The notes under the pieces were generated by a model. It made no database searches. It was not told the origin of the DNA and worked only from the letters and a program-made list of their open reading frames with translations. From Flavobacterium lotistagni (GTDB taxonomy: Bacteria > Bacteroidota > Bacteroidia > Flavobacteriales > Flavobacteriaceae): a DNA stretch of 64,000 nucleotides. The DNA lies in NCBI RefSeq assembly GCF_011392125.1, contig NZ_JAAJBU010000001.1, forward strand, positions 310,001-374,000, given 5' to 3'. Position numbers and translations under genes: made by a program. Numbering within the stretch: position 1 is the first letter of the stretch; every line of letters starts with the position of its first letter. Positions 36,076-46,273 of this stretch are shown here, in pieces.

Positions 36076-38919
36076 ATGTCACAAAAACGCCTTTTCCTGC
36101 TCGATGCTTATGCCTTGATTTTTCGGGGTTATTTCGCTTTTATCAAAAACCCCAGAATCAACTCCAAAGGCATGGATACTTCGGCCATTTTGGGTTTTAT
36201 GAACTCACTCATGGATGTCATCAGACGCGAGAAACCCGATCATTTAGCAGTAGCTTTTGACAAAGGCGGAAGTGATTACCGATACGAACTTTACCAAGAA
36301 TATAAAGCCCACCGCGACGAAACGCCCGAAGCGATTAAAATTGCAGTGCCTTACATTCAGCAATTCTTGCAGGCGATGCACATTCCGATTATCGAGAAAG
36401 CCGGTTACGAAGCCGACGATCTCATCGGGACGTTATCCAAACAAGCCGAGAAAGAAGGTTACCAAGTTTTTATGGTTACGCCCGATAAAGACTATGCGCA
36501 ATTGGTTTCAGAGAATATTTTTATGTATAAACCACCGCGTTCGGGCAATGACATTGAAATTTGGGGTGTGCCCGAAGTTTTAGAAAAATTCGAAATTGAG
36601 CGTCCCGAACAAGTGATTGACTTTCTGGGCATGATGGGCGATTCTGCCGACAACATTCCCGGCTTTCCTGGCGTGGGCGAAGTGACTGCAAAAAAACTCA
36701 TTAAAGAGTTCGGCTCGATGGAAAACCTACTGGAGAACACCGACAAACTCAAAGGCGCACTCAAAGACAAAATCGAAAACAACAAAGAACTTGGACTACT
36801 CTCTAAAAAATTAGCGCGGATTCTTCTGGATTGTCCGGTTACTTTCAATGCCGATGATTACGAGCTCTCTAAACCCGATATTGAAAAAACCGATGCACTC
36901 TTTGTTGAACTGGAATTCCGTCAGATGAAAACCCAATTCGACAAACTTTTCGGCAGCGGTCAGGAATATGATCAAATCGACACCAATGGCAATACTGAGG
37001 CTACGCCAGCCAAGAAAGTGATCAAAAAAACCAGCGATGAACAGTTCGATCTTTTTGGTTTTTCGGATGAAGATACTTCGGTAGAAAAAACAAACTCCTT
37101 TTACGCGACTTTAGAAAACACTGAGCATTTCTACCAAATTGTTCAGGGTGATTTACCCGTCAAACTGCTTCTTCAGAACCTGATGAACCAAGCTTCAGTT
37201 TGTTTTGATACCGAAACCACCGGCATCGATGCTTTACACGCAGAACTGGTCGGAATGTCATTCGCCTACGAAAAAGGAAAAGCGTTCTACGTTCCGTTTG
37301 CAGAAGACCAAACGCAAGCACAAGAATTGGTGGACAAGTTCAAACCGTTCTTCGAAAATGAATCGATTGAGAAAATTGGCCAAAACATCAAATACGATTT
37401 AAAAATCCTTTCCAATTACGGAGTGTCAATCAAAGGCAAACTGTTCGATACCATGATTGCGCATTACCTGATTAACCCCGACATGCGCCACAACATGGAC
37501 GTACTTTCGGAAACTTATCTCAAATATTCCCCAAAATCGATTGAAGATTTAATAGGAAAAAAAGGCAAGAACCAAAAGTCGATGCGCGAGGTGCCGCTGG
37601 AAGACATTAAGGAATATGCCGCTGAAGATGCCGATGTAACTTGGCAACTCAAACAGAATTTCAGCCCCATACTTGAGAAAGCCGAAACCAAGAAATTGTT
37701 CGACGAAATCGAAATCCCTTTAATTCCGGTCTTGGCCGCAATGGAAACCGAAGGCATCAACCTCGACGTGCCCTATTTGAAGCAGATGGCGTCTGATATG
37801 CAAAAAGACATTCTGGCTTTCGAACAGAAAATTTATGAAACTGCCGGCGAGCAATTCAACTTGGCCTCTCCGAAACAACTCGGCGATATTTTATTTGAGA
37901 AACTTAAGATTGGCGGCAACAAACAAAAGAAAACCAAAACAGGGCAATACGCTACAGGCGAAGAAGTCTTGGGTGAGCTGGCCAACGAACACCCGATTGT
38001 GAAAGACATTCTCGAATGGCGCCAAATGGTGAAATTGCAAAGCACTTACATCGAAGCTTTACCGATGCAAGTCAACCCAAAAACCGGCCGCGTGCATACC
38101 GATTATATGCAAACCGTAGCGGCTACCGGCCGATTGAGTTCAAACAATCCGAACTTGCAGAACATTCCGATTCGCACCGAAAGAGGCCGATTGATTCGCA
38201 AAGCTTTTATTGCACGCGATGAGCAATATACTTTACTTTCTGCGGATTATTCCCAAATCGAGCTGCGGATTATTGCGGCGCTCAGTGGCGAGGAAAACAT
38301 GATTGCGGCTTTCCAGAACAAGGAAGACATTCACCGAAGTACCGCTGCCAAAGTATTCAACGTGCCTTTGGAAGAAGTCACTAAAGAGCAACGCAGTAAC
38401 GCCAAAACCGTCAATTTCGGAATTATTTACGGTGTTTCTGCTTTCGGTCTGAGCAACCAAACTTCGCTTTCCAGAAAAGAAAGTGCCGAACTCATCGATG
38501 CATATTATGCGACTTATCCGAAACTAAAATCATACATGGCTAACCAAGTGAATTTTGCCCGCGAGAACGGTTATGTACAAACGATTTCCGGAAGAAGACG
38601 TTATCTGAAAGATATCAACTCAGCCAATTTTGTAGTCAAAGGCGGTGCCGAACGAAATGCGGTGAATGCCCCGATTCAAGGAAGTGCGGCCGATATCATC
38701 AAAATAGCGATGATCAACATCCACCAAAAACTAACTTCAGAAAATTGGAAATCCAAAATGCTATTGCAAGTCCATGACGAATTGGTGTTCGATGTGCATT
38801 TATCGGAACTCGAACAAATCCAACCGATGATCAAACACGAAATGGAAAACGCCTTTTCTATGGCCGTTCCTTTAGAAGTCGAAATCGGATTTGGCCACAA
38901 TTGGCTTGCGGCACACTAA
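36076..38919 (+). CDS. polA: DNA polymerase I
   Basis: The 947-residue protein has all three Pol I domains. The N-terminal 5' nuclease shows LLDAYALIFRGYFAF, AFDKGGSDYRYELY and YEADDLIGTL. The 3'-5' exonuclease is intact: FDTETTG (Exo I), NIKYDLKIL (Exo II) and YAAEDADVT (Exo III), so proofreading is likely. The polymerase domain shows DYSQIELRIIAALSG (motif A), the O-helix region RSNAKTVNFGIIYG, and VHDELVFDV (motif C). It functions in Okazaki fragment maturation and repair. Its stop codon overlaps that of the convergent DUF5916 gene by four bases. Confidence 0.98.
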   Translation: MSQKRLFLLDAYALIFRGYFAFIKNPRINSKGMDTSAILGFMNSLMDVIRREKPDHLAVAFDKGGSDYRYELYQEYKAHRDETPEAIKIAVPYIQQFLQAMHIPIIEKAGYEADDLIGTLSKQAEKEGYQVFMVTPDKDYAQLVSENIFMYKPPRSGNDIEIWGVPEVLEKFEIERPEQVIDFLGMMGDSADNIPGFPGVGEVTAKKLIKEFGSMENLLENTDKLKGALKDKIENNKELGLLSKKLARILLDCPVTFNADDYELSKPDIEKTDALFVELEFRQMKTQFDKLFGSGQEYDQIDTNGNTEATPAKKVIKKTSDEQFDLFGFSDEDTSVEKTNSFYATLENTEHFYQIVQGDLPVKLLLQNLMNQASVCFDTETTGIDALHAELVGMSFAYEKGKAFYVPFAEDQTQAQELVDKFKPFFENESIEKIGQNIKYDLKILSNYGVSIKGKLFDTMIAHYLINPDMRHNMDVLSETYLKYSPKSIEDLIGKKGKNQKSMREVPLEDIKEYAAEDADVTWQLKQNFSPILEKAETKKLFDEIEIPLIPVLAAMETEGINLDVPYLKQMASDMQKDILAFEQKIYETAGEQFNLASPKQLGDILFEKLKIGGNKQKKTKTGQYATGEEVLGELANEHPIVKDILEWRQMVKLQSTYIEALPMQVNPKTGRVHTDYMQTVAATGRLSSNNPNLQNIPIRTERGRLIRKAFIARDEQYTLLSADYSQIELRIIAALSGEENMIAAFQNKEDIHRSTAAKVFNVPLEEVTKEQRSNAKTVNFGIIYGVSAFGLSNQTSLSRKESAELIDAYYATYPKLKSYMANQVNFARENGYVQTISGRRRYLKDINSANFVVKGGAERNAVNAPIQGSAADIIKIAMINIHQKLTSENWKSKMLLQVHDELVFDVHLSELEQIQPMIKHEMENAFSMAVPLEVEIGFGHNWLAAH

Positions 38920-41549
38920 AATACAAAACGATAAGTCGCTTTTAGCAGGAAAATATTCTCGGGCCTGCGCTGAAACAGTTGCTCATTGAGGCCGCTGAAC
39001 AAATCGTCGCGCGTGTTGGCCTGGCCGAAAATTCCTTGTGACCATACCAGAAAAATTTCTGAGCCGGGAATATACTCCCAACGCAATACCAAGTTAGAAT
39101 TGAAAGAAACCTGTGAAAAATCGGGGTTCACAAAACTATATTCCGCATTGCCATCGGTATTTTCATCTACCGAATATTGGTTGCTCGCGGCGTCAAAGCT
39201 AATTTGATCCGGACGATAAAATGTTACCCTATCTTGATAATACTCCGCACGTGCATCGCTTACGTAATTGAACGATTTATAAGTGCCTTTCGAGATAAAC
39301 GGCTGCCCGTAATACTGAATGGTCAGGTTCGGATTGATACAATAGTTCATTCGCAAAGTGGCGCTTAAGGTTTGCTGCGAAAGTGCTGCAGTCACGTATC
39401 TTCTAGTATCGCCATAACCAGCATCAGGAACAAATTGTGTTTTGCTTTTGTTGATTTGAAAGTTCGGACTTAAAGAAATTGTTAGCGCATTCATCGGCTG
39501 ATAGGTGATGCCAGCGTCATATTCTAAATAAGAAAACGAACTGTTCCGACCTTCAGAATGATAAATCCCGCCATAAAAACTCACTTTCTTGCGCGAATCG
39601 GAATTGAAGTTCACAAACTTGAAAAACTCTTCCGAAAACCTAAAACGCGGGCCGCCTTGCAAGACTGTGTTGGAGTAAATCCGAGGTTTGTAAACCAGTT
39701 GTCCATTCACATTCCAGTTGCTTTTTAGATTGATTTCGTGTGTAAGTGAATACTGCATGCGGTTGTAATTGCCCTGAAAGTCATAACTCGAAAACTGCTC
39801 AAATCGCGTGAACATTTTGCGATAAATGCCCGCTGGCTTCAAGGTTTGATAAGTCAGAATTCCGTACTGTCGAATTTCATCAGCTTGTCTTAAAAACCCA
39901 ACATCATTGACTTCCAACTCAGGCGAACGCCACATCATAATCCAGTTGTAACGCCAATGTCCGACACTTGATTTTCCGGCTTCGAGTCTGCCGCCGGTTC
40001 CGGTGAGCGAGGTTCGGTTGGCATCTACGGCAACATGATCGGCATCCACTCGCTGAAATAAATGTGTAAGGTTGGTTTGTGTTCTGCGGATGGCCTCTTG
40101 GCTACCTTGAACATGGCTGGCGATAATATTCCCCGCGAAATAATACTTACGGTTTTTCCAATTGTGCTGAAAATCAACACCGCCAGTATAAGCTGATTTT
40201 CTCAAAAAATCCAATTCATCGTCCTGAAGCCTTCGGTGGGTCGCGGTGAACATTCCACCGATAAAACTGTTGCGGTTATTGAAATCTTTCTGCGCCCGAG
40301 CGACCATATAATTAGTTAGTGGCTCGACGATTTCCTTTCTTCGTTCACCTTGGTTATCGACCTCGGCAAATTCCTTATCGGTGACACTTTCCAATAAACC
40401 CAGTGACCAGCCATTTTTTGTTTTCCCGCTAAATTTTGCCGCGCCGAGAATGGTCGTATTGACCGGAAGATCAACATACTCTCCGGCACTTGTACTGGGA
40501 TAACCCTGCGGATTTCTTCCGATGCGCCTGGAATAGAATAAATTGTCCGATCCATCGGCAAAACGAAAATTAAAAATGTTTTTGTTCTCTACGAAAAACG
40601 GACGGCGTTCTTCAAAAAATATCTGAAAACCATCGAGCGCAATGGCAGCAGGATCGGCTTCAACTTGCCCAAAATCTGGGTTAATGGTTAGATCTAAAGT
40701 CAAATCGTTAGTGATTCCGATTTTTGCATCGAGCCCACCGTTAATTTTTGTGTCTTTCCCATCACGGAACGGATTGCCTTCTTCTTTAGGATAACTGTTG
40801 AGTTGCGAGGCAAAAAAAGGTTGAATTTCAAGTTGGCGTTGCGGCTCAATATCTTTCAAACCGCGCAGCTCTCCAAATTCGGAAACCCAACCCGGTGCAT
40901 CGAGCGGAATGCGTTGCCAGGTCGAACGTTCTTCAGCACGAAAATAACGGCGTTGTACCTGAATGCCCCAAACTTGTTCTTTATCGTTACTGAATTTAAG
41001 TTGACTAAAAGGAATTTTTACTTCGGCTGTCCAGCCCAACTCATCGATGTTGGTTTTCAGATACCAAATTGGGTTCCAGCTTCCGTCCCAATTGTTGCCG
41101 TTGTTAGAGATAAACTCGTCGCCTTTGACGCCCGAAACCGAAGAAGTGAAAGAGAAGCCCGAGCGTTTGTCGTGGTAACTATCGATGTTTATTTCGACCC
41201 AATCGCCTTCAAAACCATCGCGTCGAGACATTCGCTTGACGATACCATCCGGATCTTTGTCAAAACAACGAAAACCTATATAAAGGTATTTTTTGTCGTA
41301 AATAATTTTGAATTGAGTTTGCTCGGTAGGCGCTGTATTTTCATCGGGTTCGCGCTCTATGAAATCAGTTGACCAATCTACAATATCCCAACATTTGTCG
41401 TTGAGTTTACCGTCGAGCAAGGGCGCCTCTTGGTTGAGAAGTTCTTTAGTGGTATAAGTTTTCTTAGGGATAATTGCCTTCTCTTGCGAATAAAAATTCT
41501 GGCAGAAGAAAAGAGTACAGACAAAAAAGATTGATTTGATGATTGGCAT
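38916..41549 (-). CDS. DUF5916 protein with N-terminal CBM9-like domain
   Basis: The 877-residue protein has a signal peptide ending FYSQ (~22), then a family-9 carbohydrate-binding-like domain (~40-200) with PLLDGKLNDKCWDIVDW, YLYIGFRCFDKDP and GWTAEVKIPFSQLKF. A long region follows (~215-877) with many alternating beta strands and aromatic girdles, as in an outer-membrane barrel; motifs include NPDFGQVEADPA and FFEERRPFFVENKNIF. The fold suggests an outer-membrane protein with a periplasmic or surface sugar-binding domain. Substrate and role are unknown. It ends on its last residues within the polA stop. Confidence 0.85.
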   Translation of the reverse strand: MPIIKSIFFVCTLFFCQNFYSQEKAIIPKKTYTTKELLNQEAPLLDGKLNDKCWDIVDWSTDFIEREPDENTAPTEQTQFKIIYDKKYLYIGFRCFDKDPDGIVKRMSRRDGFEGDWVEINIDSYHDKRSGFSFTSSVSGVKGDEFISNNGNNWDGSWNPIWYLKTNIDELGWTAEVKIPFSQLKFSNDKEQVWGIQVQRRYFRAEERSTWQRIPLDAPGWVSEFGELRGLKDIEPQRQLEIQPFFASQLNSYPKEEGNPFRDGKDTKINGGLDAKIGITNDLTLDLTINPDFGQVEADPAAIALDGFQIFFEERRPFFVENKNIFNFRFADGSDNLFYSRRIGRNPQGYPSTSAGEYVDLPVNTTILGAAKFSGKTKNGWSLGLLESVTDKEFAEVDNQGERRKEIVEPLTNYMVARAQKDFNNRNSFIGGMFTATHRRLQDDELDFLRKSAYTGGVDFQHNWKNRKYYFAGNIIASHVQGSQEAIRRTQTNLTHLFQRVDADHVAVDANRTSLTGTGGRLEAGKSSVGHWRYNWIMMWRSPELEVNDVGFLRQADEIRQYGILTYQTLKPAGIYRKMFTRFEQFSSYDFQGNYNRMQYSLTHEINLKSNWNVNGQLVYKPRIYSNTVLQGGPRFRFSEEFFKFVNFNSDSRKKVSFYGGIYHSEGRNSSFSYLEYDAGITYQPMNALTISLSPNFQINKSKTQFVPDAGYGDTRRYVTAALSQQTLSATLRMNYCINPNLTIQYYGQPFISKGTYKSFNYVSDARAEYYQDRVTFYRPDQISFDAASNQYSVDENTDGNAEYSFVNPDFSQVSFNSNLVLRWEYIPGSEIFLVWSQGIFGQANTRDDLFSGLNEQLFQRRPENIFLLKATYRFVF

Positions 41550-41715
41550 GCTGGGATTTTAAATTGTTGAAATAGACCTACGATTCATTTTGATGTTACA
41601 CTTCTTGTATTTTTTTAACTAATGCCTCTAACGGTTTTAAACCAATAAGTAAAGCTGATGATTTTTTAGTCAAAAAGCACCTATTTTAAGTAGACAAACG
41701 GTGAACATTGGCTAA

Positions 41716-42675
41716 ATGCTTGATTTTATTCAAATTCTATTGTCTAATTTTACTTCGCTAAACAAAACCGCCTTGGAAACACTTAAGACCATATTGTACT
41801 TTTCGATTTTCAAATATCCGCTGAAAAAAGAGGAAATCCACAGTTACACCAATCACATTGATATGGCGCAAACCGAGGCGGAACTCCAATCACTTGTCGC
41901 CGATAAAATCCTGATGCAGGTTGACGATTTCTACGTATACGGCAGCGATTTGGATTGTGTTCCGAGAAGGCTCAAAGGCAATGTGATGGCCCAAAAAGCA
42001 ATAGTGATTGCCCAACGAAAAGCCGCTCTAATTGCAAAATTCCCTTTCGTGGAAGCTGTGGGCATTTCTGGCTCGCTCTCGAAAGGTTATTACGACAAAG
42101 ATAGTGATATCGACTTTTTTGTGGTAACCCGGCCAAACAAACTCTGGATTTGCCGAACATTTTTAATTCTGTATAAGAAAATATTTCTGTTGAATTCGCG
42201 CAAGTACTTCTGTGTGAATTATTTCATTTCGTCGGCACAACTGAAAATTTCCGAACAAAACCGATTCACTGCTACCGAAATCAAAACATTAATCCCATTG
42301 CAAGGCGATATCACATTTGCGAAATTCTATGCGGAAAACAATTGGGTCAACGATTATTTCCAATCATTCCGACCAGACTTAAAACAAGTGGCGCGCATTA
42401 AGAAGCCTTATTTCACGGCTGTTTTGGAGTTGTTGCTAAACAATTTCGTCGGACACGGCATTGATTATATCTTTCGCTGTCTGACTTTGTTCCGCTGGCA
42501 CGCCAAATTTGATTATCTGGCCGACGAAGATTTCCGCGTAGCACTCAAATCGACCAAAAACGTTTCAAAACACCACCCGTCGAATTTCCAAAAAAAAGTT
42601 CTCTTATCTTTGAATGCCAAACTCGAGGAAGTACGGCTTAAATTCAATTTGGCTTTACCCAAAGAACATGTCTGA
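41716..42675 (+). CDS. Nucleotidyltransferase-domain protein with N-terminal winged-helix-like region
   Basis: The 319-residue protein has an N-terminal alpha-helical region (~15-90) like a winged helix, with TILYFSIFKYPLKKEEIHSY, then a minimal nucleotidyltransferase core: VGISGSLSKGYYDKDSDIDF, giving the GS motif (119-120) and the metal-binding DSDID (129-133). A third acidic residue is not obvious, so activity is uncertain. The C-terminal half is helical and partly hydrophobic (~225-250). Its stop overlaps the next gene by eight bases (ATGTCTGA), so it is the first gene of the radical SAM cluster. The 166-base spacer upstream of it has no confident promoter. Confidence 0.75.
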   Translation: MLDFIQILLSNFTSLNKTALETLKTILYFSIFKYPLKKEEIHSYTNHIDMAQTEAELQSLVADKILMQVDDFYVYGSDLDCVPRRLKGNVMAQKAIVIAQRKAALIAKFPFVEAVGISGSLSKGYYDKDSDIDFFVVTRPNKLWICRTFLILYKKIFLLNSRKYFCVNYFISSAQLKISEQNRFTATEIKTLIPLQGDITFAKFYAENNWVNDYFQSFRPDLKQVARIKKPYFTAVLELLLNNFVGHGIDYIFRCLTLFRWHAKFDYLADEDFRVALKSTKNVSKHHPSNFQKKVLLSLNAKLEEVRLKFNLALPKEHV

Positions 42676-44128
42676 GATTCTTTTTTCGCATTCCTATTAT
42701 TATAAGCTTGACCCGAAGCAATGGAAAAACAAGATGCCTTTTCCGCCTTTGGGGACTTTATATAGCGCTGCCCTATTGCGGGAAAATGGGTTTTCGGTGG
42801 ATCTTTTTGACACGAATTTAATTGACAGCCCGAGCCAAATCATTCCGGTGCTTGAGCAAACTTCGCCCAGATATTTGGTGATTTACGACGACGGTTTCAA
42901 CTACCTCACCAAAATGTGTCTAACCAACATGCGCGAGGCTTGCTTTGAAATGATTGCGCTGGCAAAAAAACGAGATTGTACGGTCATAGTTTGCAGTTCA
43001 GACGCGACAGATCATTACGAAAAATACTTGCAAAAAGAAGCCGATTTCATCATTCAAGGAGAAGGCGAACAGACGTTGTTAACGCTCATACAAAATATTG
43101 AAAACCAACAACCTACTGATGCTGTTGCCGGAATTTGTTATCAAAAAAACAATCAAGTGTTCCGAAATGCCAAACGCGAGGTAATGCAAGATTTAGACAG
43201 TTTGCCACAACCCGCTTGGGATTTGGTCAACATCGATTCTTACAAAAACATCTGGAAACAAAGCGGAACTGAATTTACGCTCAACATCGCCACCACGCGC
43301 GGCTGCCCATACAAGTGCAACTGGTGTGCTAAACCGATTTACGGCAACCGATACAACGCTCATTCTCCGGCATACATCGCTGCGCAAATCGAATACCTGC
43401 AAAACTATTTCGGGGTGAAACGCTTTTGGATGTGCGACGATATTTTCGGGCTCAAACCCCGTTGGGTGCAGGAGTTCAAGCAGGAACTCAACAAACGTGA
43501 TTTGAAAATCCGGTATTTCATCCAGAGCCGCGTGGATTTATTGCTCAAGGAAGACACCATTGATGCGCTCGCCGAATCTGGTCTTGAAGAAGTTTGGGTT
43601 GGAGCCGAAAGTGCTTCGCAGCCAATTCTTGACGCCATGGACAAAGGCACTAAGGTTGAAGAAATTTATAAAGCCACCGAACTGCTCAAAGCAAAAAATA
43701 TCAAAGTGGCTTTCTTTCTGCAATTTGGCTACTTGGGCGAAACTAAAAAAGACATTCGCAAAACCATCGCGATGGTCAAGCAACTCCAACCAGACAACAT
43801 CGGGATTTCAGTTTCTTACCCTTTGCCGGGTACGGTTTTTTACGAAAAAGTCAAAGACGATTTAAAACTCAAGGCGAACTGGTCGGATTCCGACGATTTT
43901 GAGATGATGTTTCGCGGCAGTTACAATTCCGATTTCTATCGCAAGCTACAACGTTTCGTGCATAAAGAATTTCGCAAATCACAAGGCATTGCTTACTTGA
44001 AAACTGTTTTGCGAAATCCCATGCAGCTAGAGGCCAAAAAGCTACTCTCTATTTTAAAACTGGGTTATTACATCCCGAGCGTTTTCTGGCAAGCCCAAAC
44101 TTTAAAAATCTACCGCGATGAAAGGTAA
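42668..44128 (+). CDS. B12-binding-type radical SAM protein (cluster member 1)
   Basis: The 486-residue protein starts at ATG 42668, overlapping the preceding gene. Its N-terminal ~180 residues resemble a cobalamin-binding Rossmann domain, with PFPPLGTLYSAALLRENGF and IIQGEGEQTLLTLI, but no clear DxHxxG motif. The radical SAM core has the cluster motif RGCPYKCNWC (Cys213, 217, 220), then WMCDDIFGL, EEVWVGAESASQPIL and VSYPLPGTVFY. BchE-like family members carry out methylations, cyclisations or carbon-carbon bond changes; the reaction here cannot be read from sequence. It overlaps the methyltransferase gene by 11 bases. Confidence 0.88.
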   Translation: MSEILFSHSYYYKLDPKQWKNKMPFPPLGTLYSAALLRENGFSVDLFDTNLIDSPSQIIPVLEQTSPRYLVIYDDGFNYLTKMCLTNMREACFEMIALAKKRDCTVIVCSSDATDHYEKYLQKEADFIIQGEGEQTLLTLIQNIENQQPTDAVAGICYQKNNQVFRNAKREVMQDLDSLPQPAWDLVNIDSYKNIWKQSGTEFTLNIATTRGCPYKCNWCAKPIYGNRYNAHSPAYIAAQIEYLQNYFGVKRFWMCDDIFGLKPRWVQEFKQELNKRDLKIRYFIQSRVDLLLKEDTIDALAESGLEEVWVGAESASQPILDAMDKGTKVEEIYKATELLKAKNIKVAFFLQFGYLGETKKDIRKTIAMVKQLQPDNIGISVSYPLPGTVFYEKVKDDLKLKANWSDSDDFEMMFRGSYNSDFYRKLQRFVHKEFRKSQGIAYLKTVLRNPMQLEAKKLLSILKLGYYIPSVFWQAQTLKIYRDER

Positions 44129-44900
44129 TTTTGATACTGCGGCTAGCAATTACGACGCTTCGTTTACCTATTCCATCATCGGGAAATTGCAGCGCGATTT
44201 GGTTTACAAACAGTTGTTATTGCTGCTATCTAATAGCGAAATTAATTCGATTTTAGAAGTGAATTGCGGCACCGGAACCGACGCGCTCTGGCTGGCAGAA
44301 AAAGGCTATCGAGTCAACGCTACTGATGTTTCGGCTCAAATGATTGCCACTGCCAAAAGAAAAGAAAATCCCAACGGCGTAGTCTTCCAAACGGCCGACA
44401 TTAATAATATTGAGCAGCACTTTGCCACCGAGAAATTTGATTTGATTTTTTCCAATTTCGGCGGATTGAACTGCGTGTCGGAAATGGAACTGCGCTTTTT
44501 CTTCAAAAACGCCGCCAATCTTCTGACTGAAAAAGGACAGTTGGTTTTGGTGATAATGCCCAGAGACACCATTTGGGAGCAACTTTATTTTATGGTGAAA
44601 GCCAAATTCAGTAAGGCATTCCGCCGGCATCAAGAAAGCGTGCAAGCCAATGTAGACGGCGAAAAAATAACTACTTATTACTATAACCCAAAAGAAGTCT
44701 TACCTTTAGCTGATCGTTATTTCAAGCTCAAGCAACTAAACCCGATTGGCTTTTTTGTGCCGCCTTCTTATTTGGAGCCGTTTTTCAAAAATAAGCCGCG
44801 TCTGATTGGCTTATTGTCGCGTTTGGAAAAAAAAATTACCCGATTTTCATTCTTGGCGAAATGTGCCGATCATTACCTAATCGTCTTCGATAAAAAATGA
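44118..44900 (+). CDS. Class I SAM-dependent methyltransferase
   Basis: The 260-residue protein has the Rossmann methyltransferase core: ILEVNCGTGTDALWLAEKGY (motif I), VNATDVSAQMIATA (motif II region) and FDLIFSNFGGLNCV. The C-terminal part is longer than the core and includes a partly hydrophobic region. It overlaps both neighbours (11 bases upstream, four downstream), so it works as part of the cluster. The acceptor is unknown; lipid, sugar and small-molecule acceptors all fit. Confidence 0.88.
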   Translation: MKGNFDTAASNYDASFTYSIIGKLQRDLVYKQLLLLLSNSEINSILEVNCGTGTDALWLAEKGYRVNATDVSAQMIATAKRKENPNGVVFQTADINNIEQHFATEKFDLIFSNFGGLNCVSEMELRFFFKNAANLLTEKGQLVLVIMPRDTIWEQLYFMVKAKFSKAFRRHQESVQANVDGEKITTYYYNPKEVLPLADRYFKLKQLNPIGFFVPPSYLEPFFKNKPRLIGLLSRLEKKITRFSFLAKCADHYLIVFDKK

Positions 44901-46273
44901 GTATTCTGCTGACCCATGCTTATTATCTGTCTTCTGATGTGAAAGAACAGAAAATCATGAAACCCTATCCGCCATTGGGTTTGCTCTATGTATCGGGTTA
45001 TTTGATTAGTAAAAATGTGGCAAATAATGTTTTCGATTCGACGTTTTACACCAAAGCGCAACAGCTCGATTTTATCCTTGAAAAAAAACCGCAAATCATC
45101 GCGATTTATACCAATTTGATGACTAAAATCGAAGTTGTATCGCTAATTAAAATCCTGAAAACCGAACCGTCTTACGGATTTCCAAAAATCATCCTTGGTG
45201 GCCCCGATGTCACTTATAATATTGAGAATTACCTCAACACCGGAGCAGATTTTCTGGTGATTGGCGAAGGTGAAGAAACCACTTATGAACTGTATCAAGC
45301 CATCGTCGGTCAAGGTGATTTCGACTCCATCAACGGAATCGCTTTCCGCAGAAATGGAAATACTGTTCAAACTCCGGCGCGAACCAAATTCCGCGAACTC
45401 GACCAACTGCCGCTTCCAAACCGCGACGCTATTCCAAACGAAAAATACCTGCAAACTTGGAAACAAAACCACGGCGAAAGCTCGATGACGATTTCTACCC
45501 AACGTGGTTGCCCCTACACTTGCAAATGGTGCAGCACCGCGGTTTACGGACAAAGTTATCGTAGGCGTCCGGCACAACTTGTCGCCCAAGAGATGAAGAT
45601 GCTCAAAGAAAAATACAACCCAGACGCGATTTGGTTTGTCGACGATGTATTTACCATCAGTCACAAATGGCTCACAGCTTTTCATGAAGAAGTGGTCAAA
45701 CAAAACGCGCAAATCAGGTTTGAATGCATCACTCGGGCCGAACGTTTGAACGAAGAAATCTTGAGATTGCTCAAAGAAGCAGGCTGTTTCCGGATTTGGA
45801 TTGGCGCCGAGAGCGGTTCGCAGAAAATTATCGATCTGATGGACCGTCGCGTTGACATTCACCATGTAAAAAAAATGATCCAGCAAACCAACGCATTGGG
45901 CATCGAAACCGGCACTTTTATTATGGTAGGTTATCCGGGCGAAACCGAAGAAGATATCCATGAAACCATTCAATATTTAAAGGAAGCCAACCCAACGCAA
46001 TACACGATTACCGTAGCTTATCCGATCAGAGGCACTGCGCTGTATAGCGAAATTGAAAACGATATTACTGTAAAACCCGACTGGCAAAATTCAACCGACA
46101 GGCAGATCGATTTCAAGAGGAAATATCCCCGAAAATATTACGATTATGCCGTAAAAAAAGTCGTCAATGAAGTGGAATCGTACCGCGAGTTAAAAAAGGG
46201 CAACACCATCAAGGCTTTGAAACTAAAAACCAAATCGATTCTGGCCGGCGGATTAATGAAAGTGAACCGATGA
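44897..46273 (+). CDS. B12-binding-type radical SAM protein (cluster member 2)
   Basis: The 458-residue protein resembles cluster member 1 in layout but is clearly diverged. It has PYPPLGLLYVSGYLISKN and VIGEGEETTYELY in the N-terminal cobalamin-type domain, then RGCPYTCKWC (Cys205, 209, 212), WFVDDVFTI, IWIGAESGSQKII, MVGYPGETEEDI and VAYPIRGTALYSEI. The two are probably ancient paralogues acting at different steps. It is joined to its neighbours by ATGA overlaps on both sides. Confidence 0.88.
   Translation: MSILLTHAYYLSSDVKEQKIMKPYPPLGLLYVSGYLISKNVANNVFDSTFYTKAQQLDFILEKKPQIIAIYTNLMTKIEVVSLIKILKTEPSYGFPKIILGGPDVTYNIENYLNTGADFLVIGEGEETTYELYQAIVGQGDFDSINGIAFRRNGNTVQTPARTKFRELDQLPLPNRDAIPNEKYLQTWKQNHGESSMTISTQRGCPYTCKWCSTAVYGQSYRRRPAQLVAQEMKMLKEKYNPDAIWFVDDVFTISHKWLTAFHEEVVKQNAQIRFECITRAERLNEEILRLLKEAGCFRIWIGAESGSQKIIDLMDRRVDIHHVKKMIQQTNALGIETGTFIMVGYPGETEEDIHETIQYLKEANPTQYTITVAYPIRGTALYSEIENDITVKPDWQNSTDRQIDFKRKYPRKYYDYAVKKVVNEVESYRELKKGNTIKALKLKTKSILAGGLMKVNR

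Noticed and set aside
45143..45973. 276-residue open frame on the minus strand inside radical SAM member 2
   Set aside because: It mirrors codon use of the real gene and has no domain or promoter.
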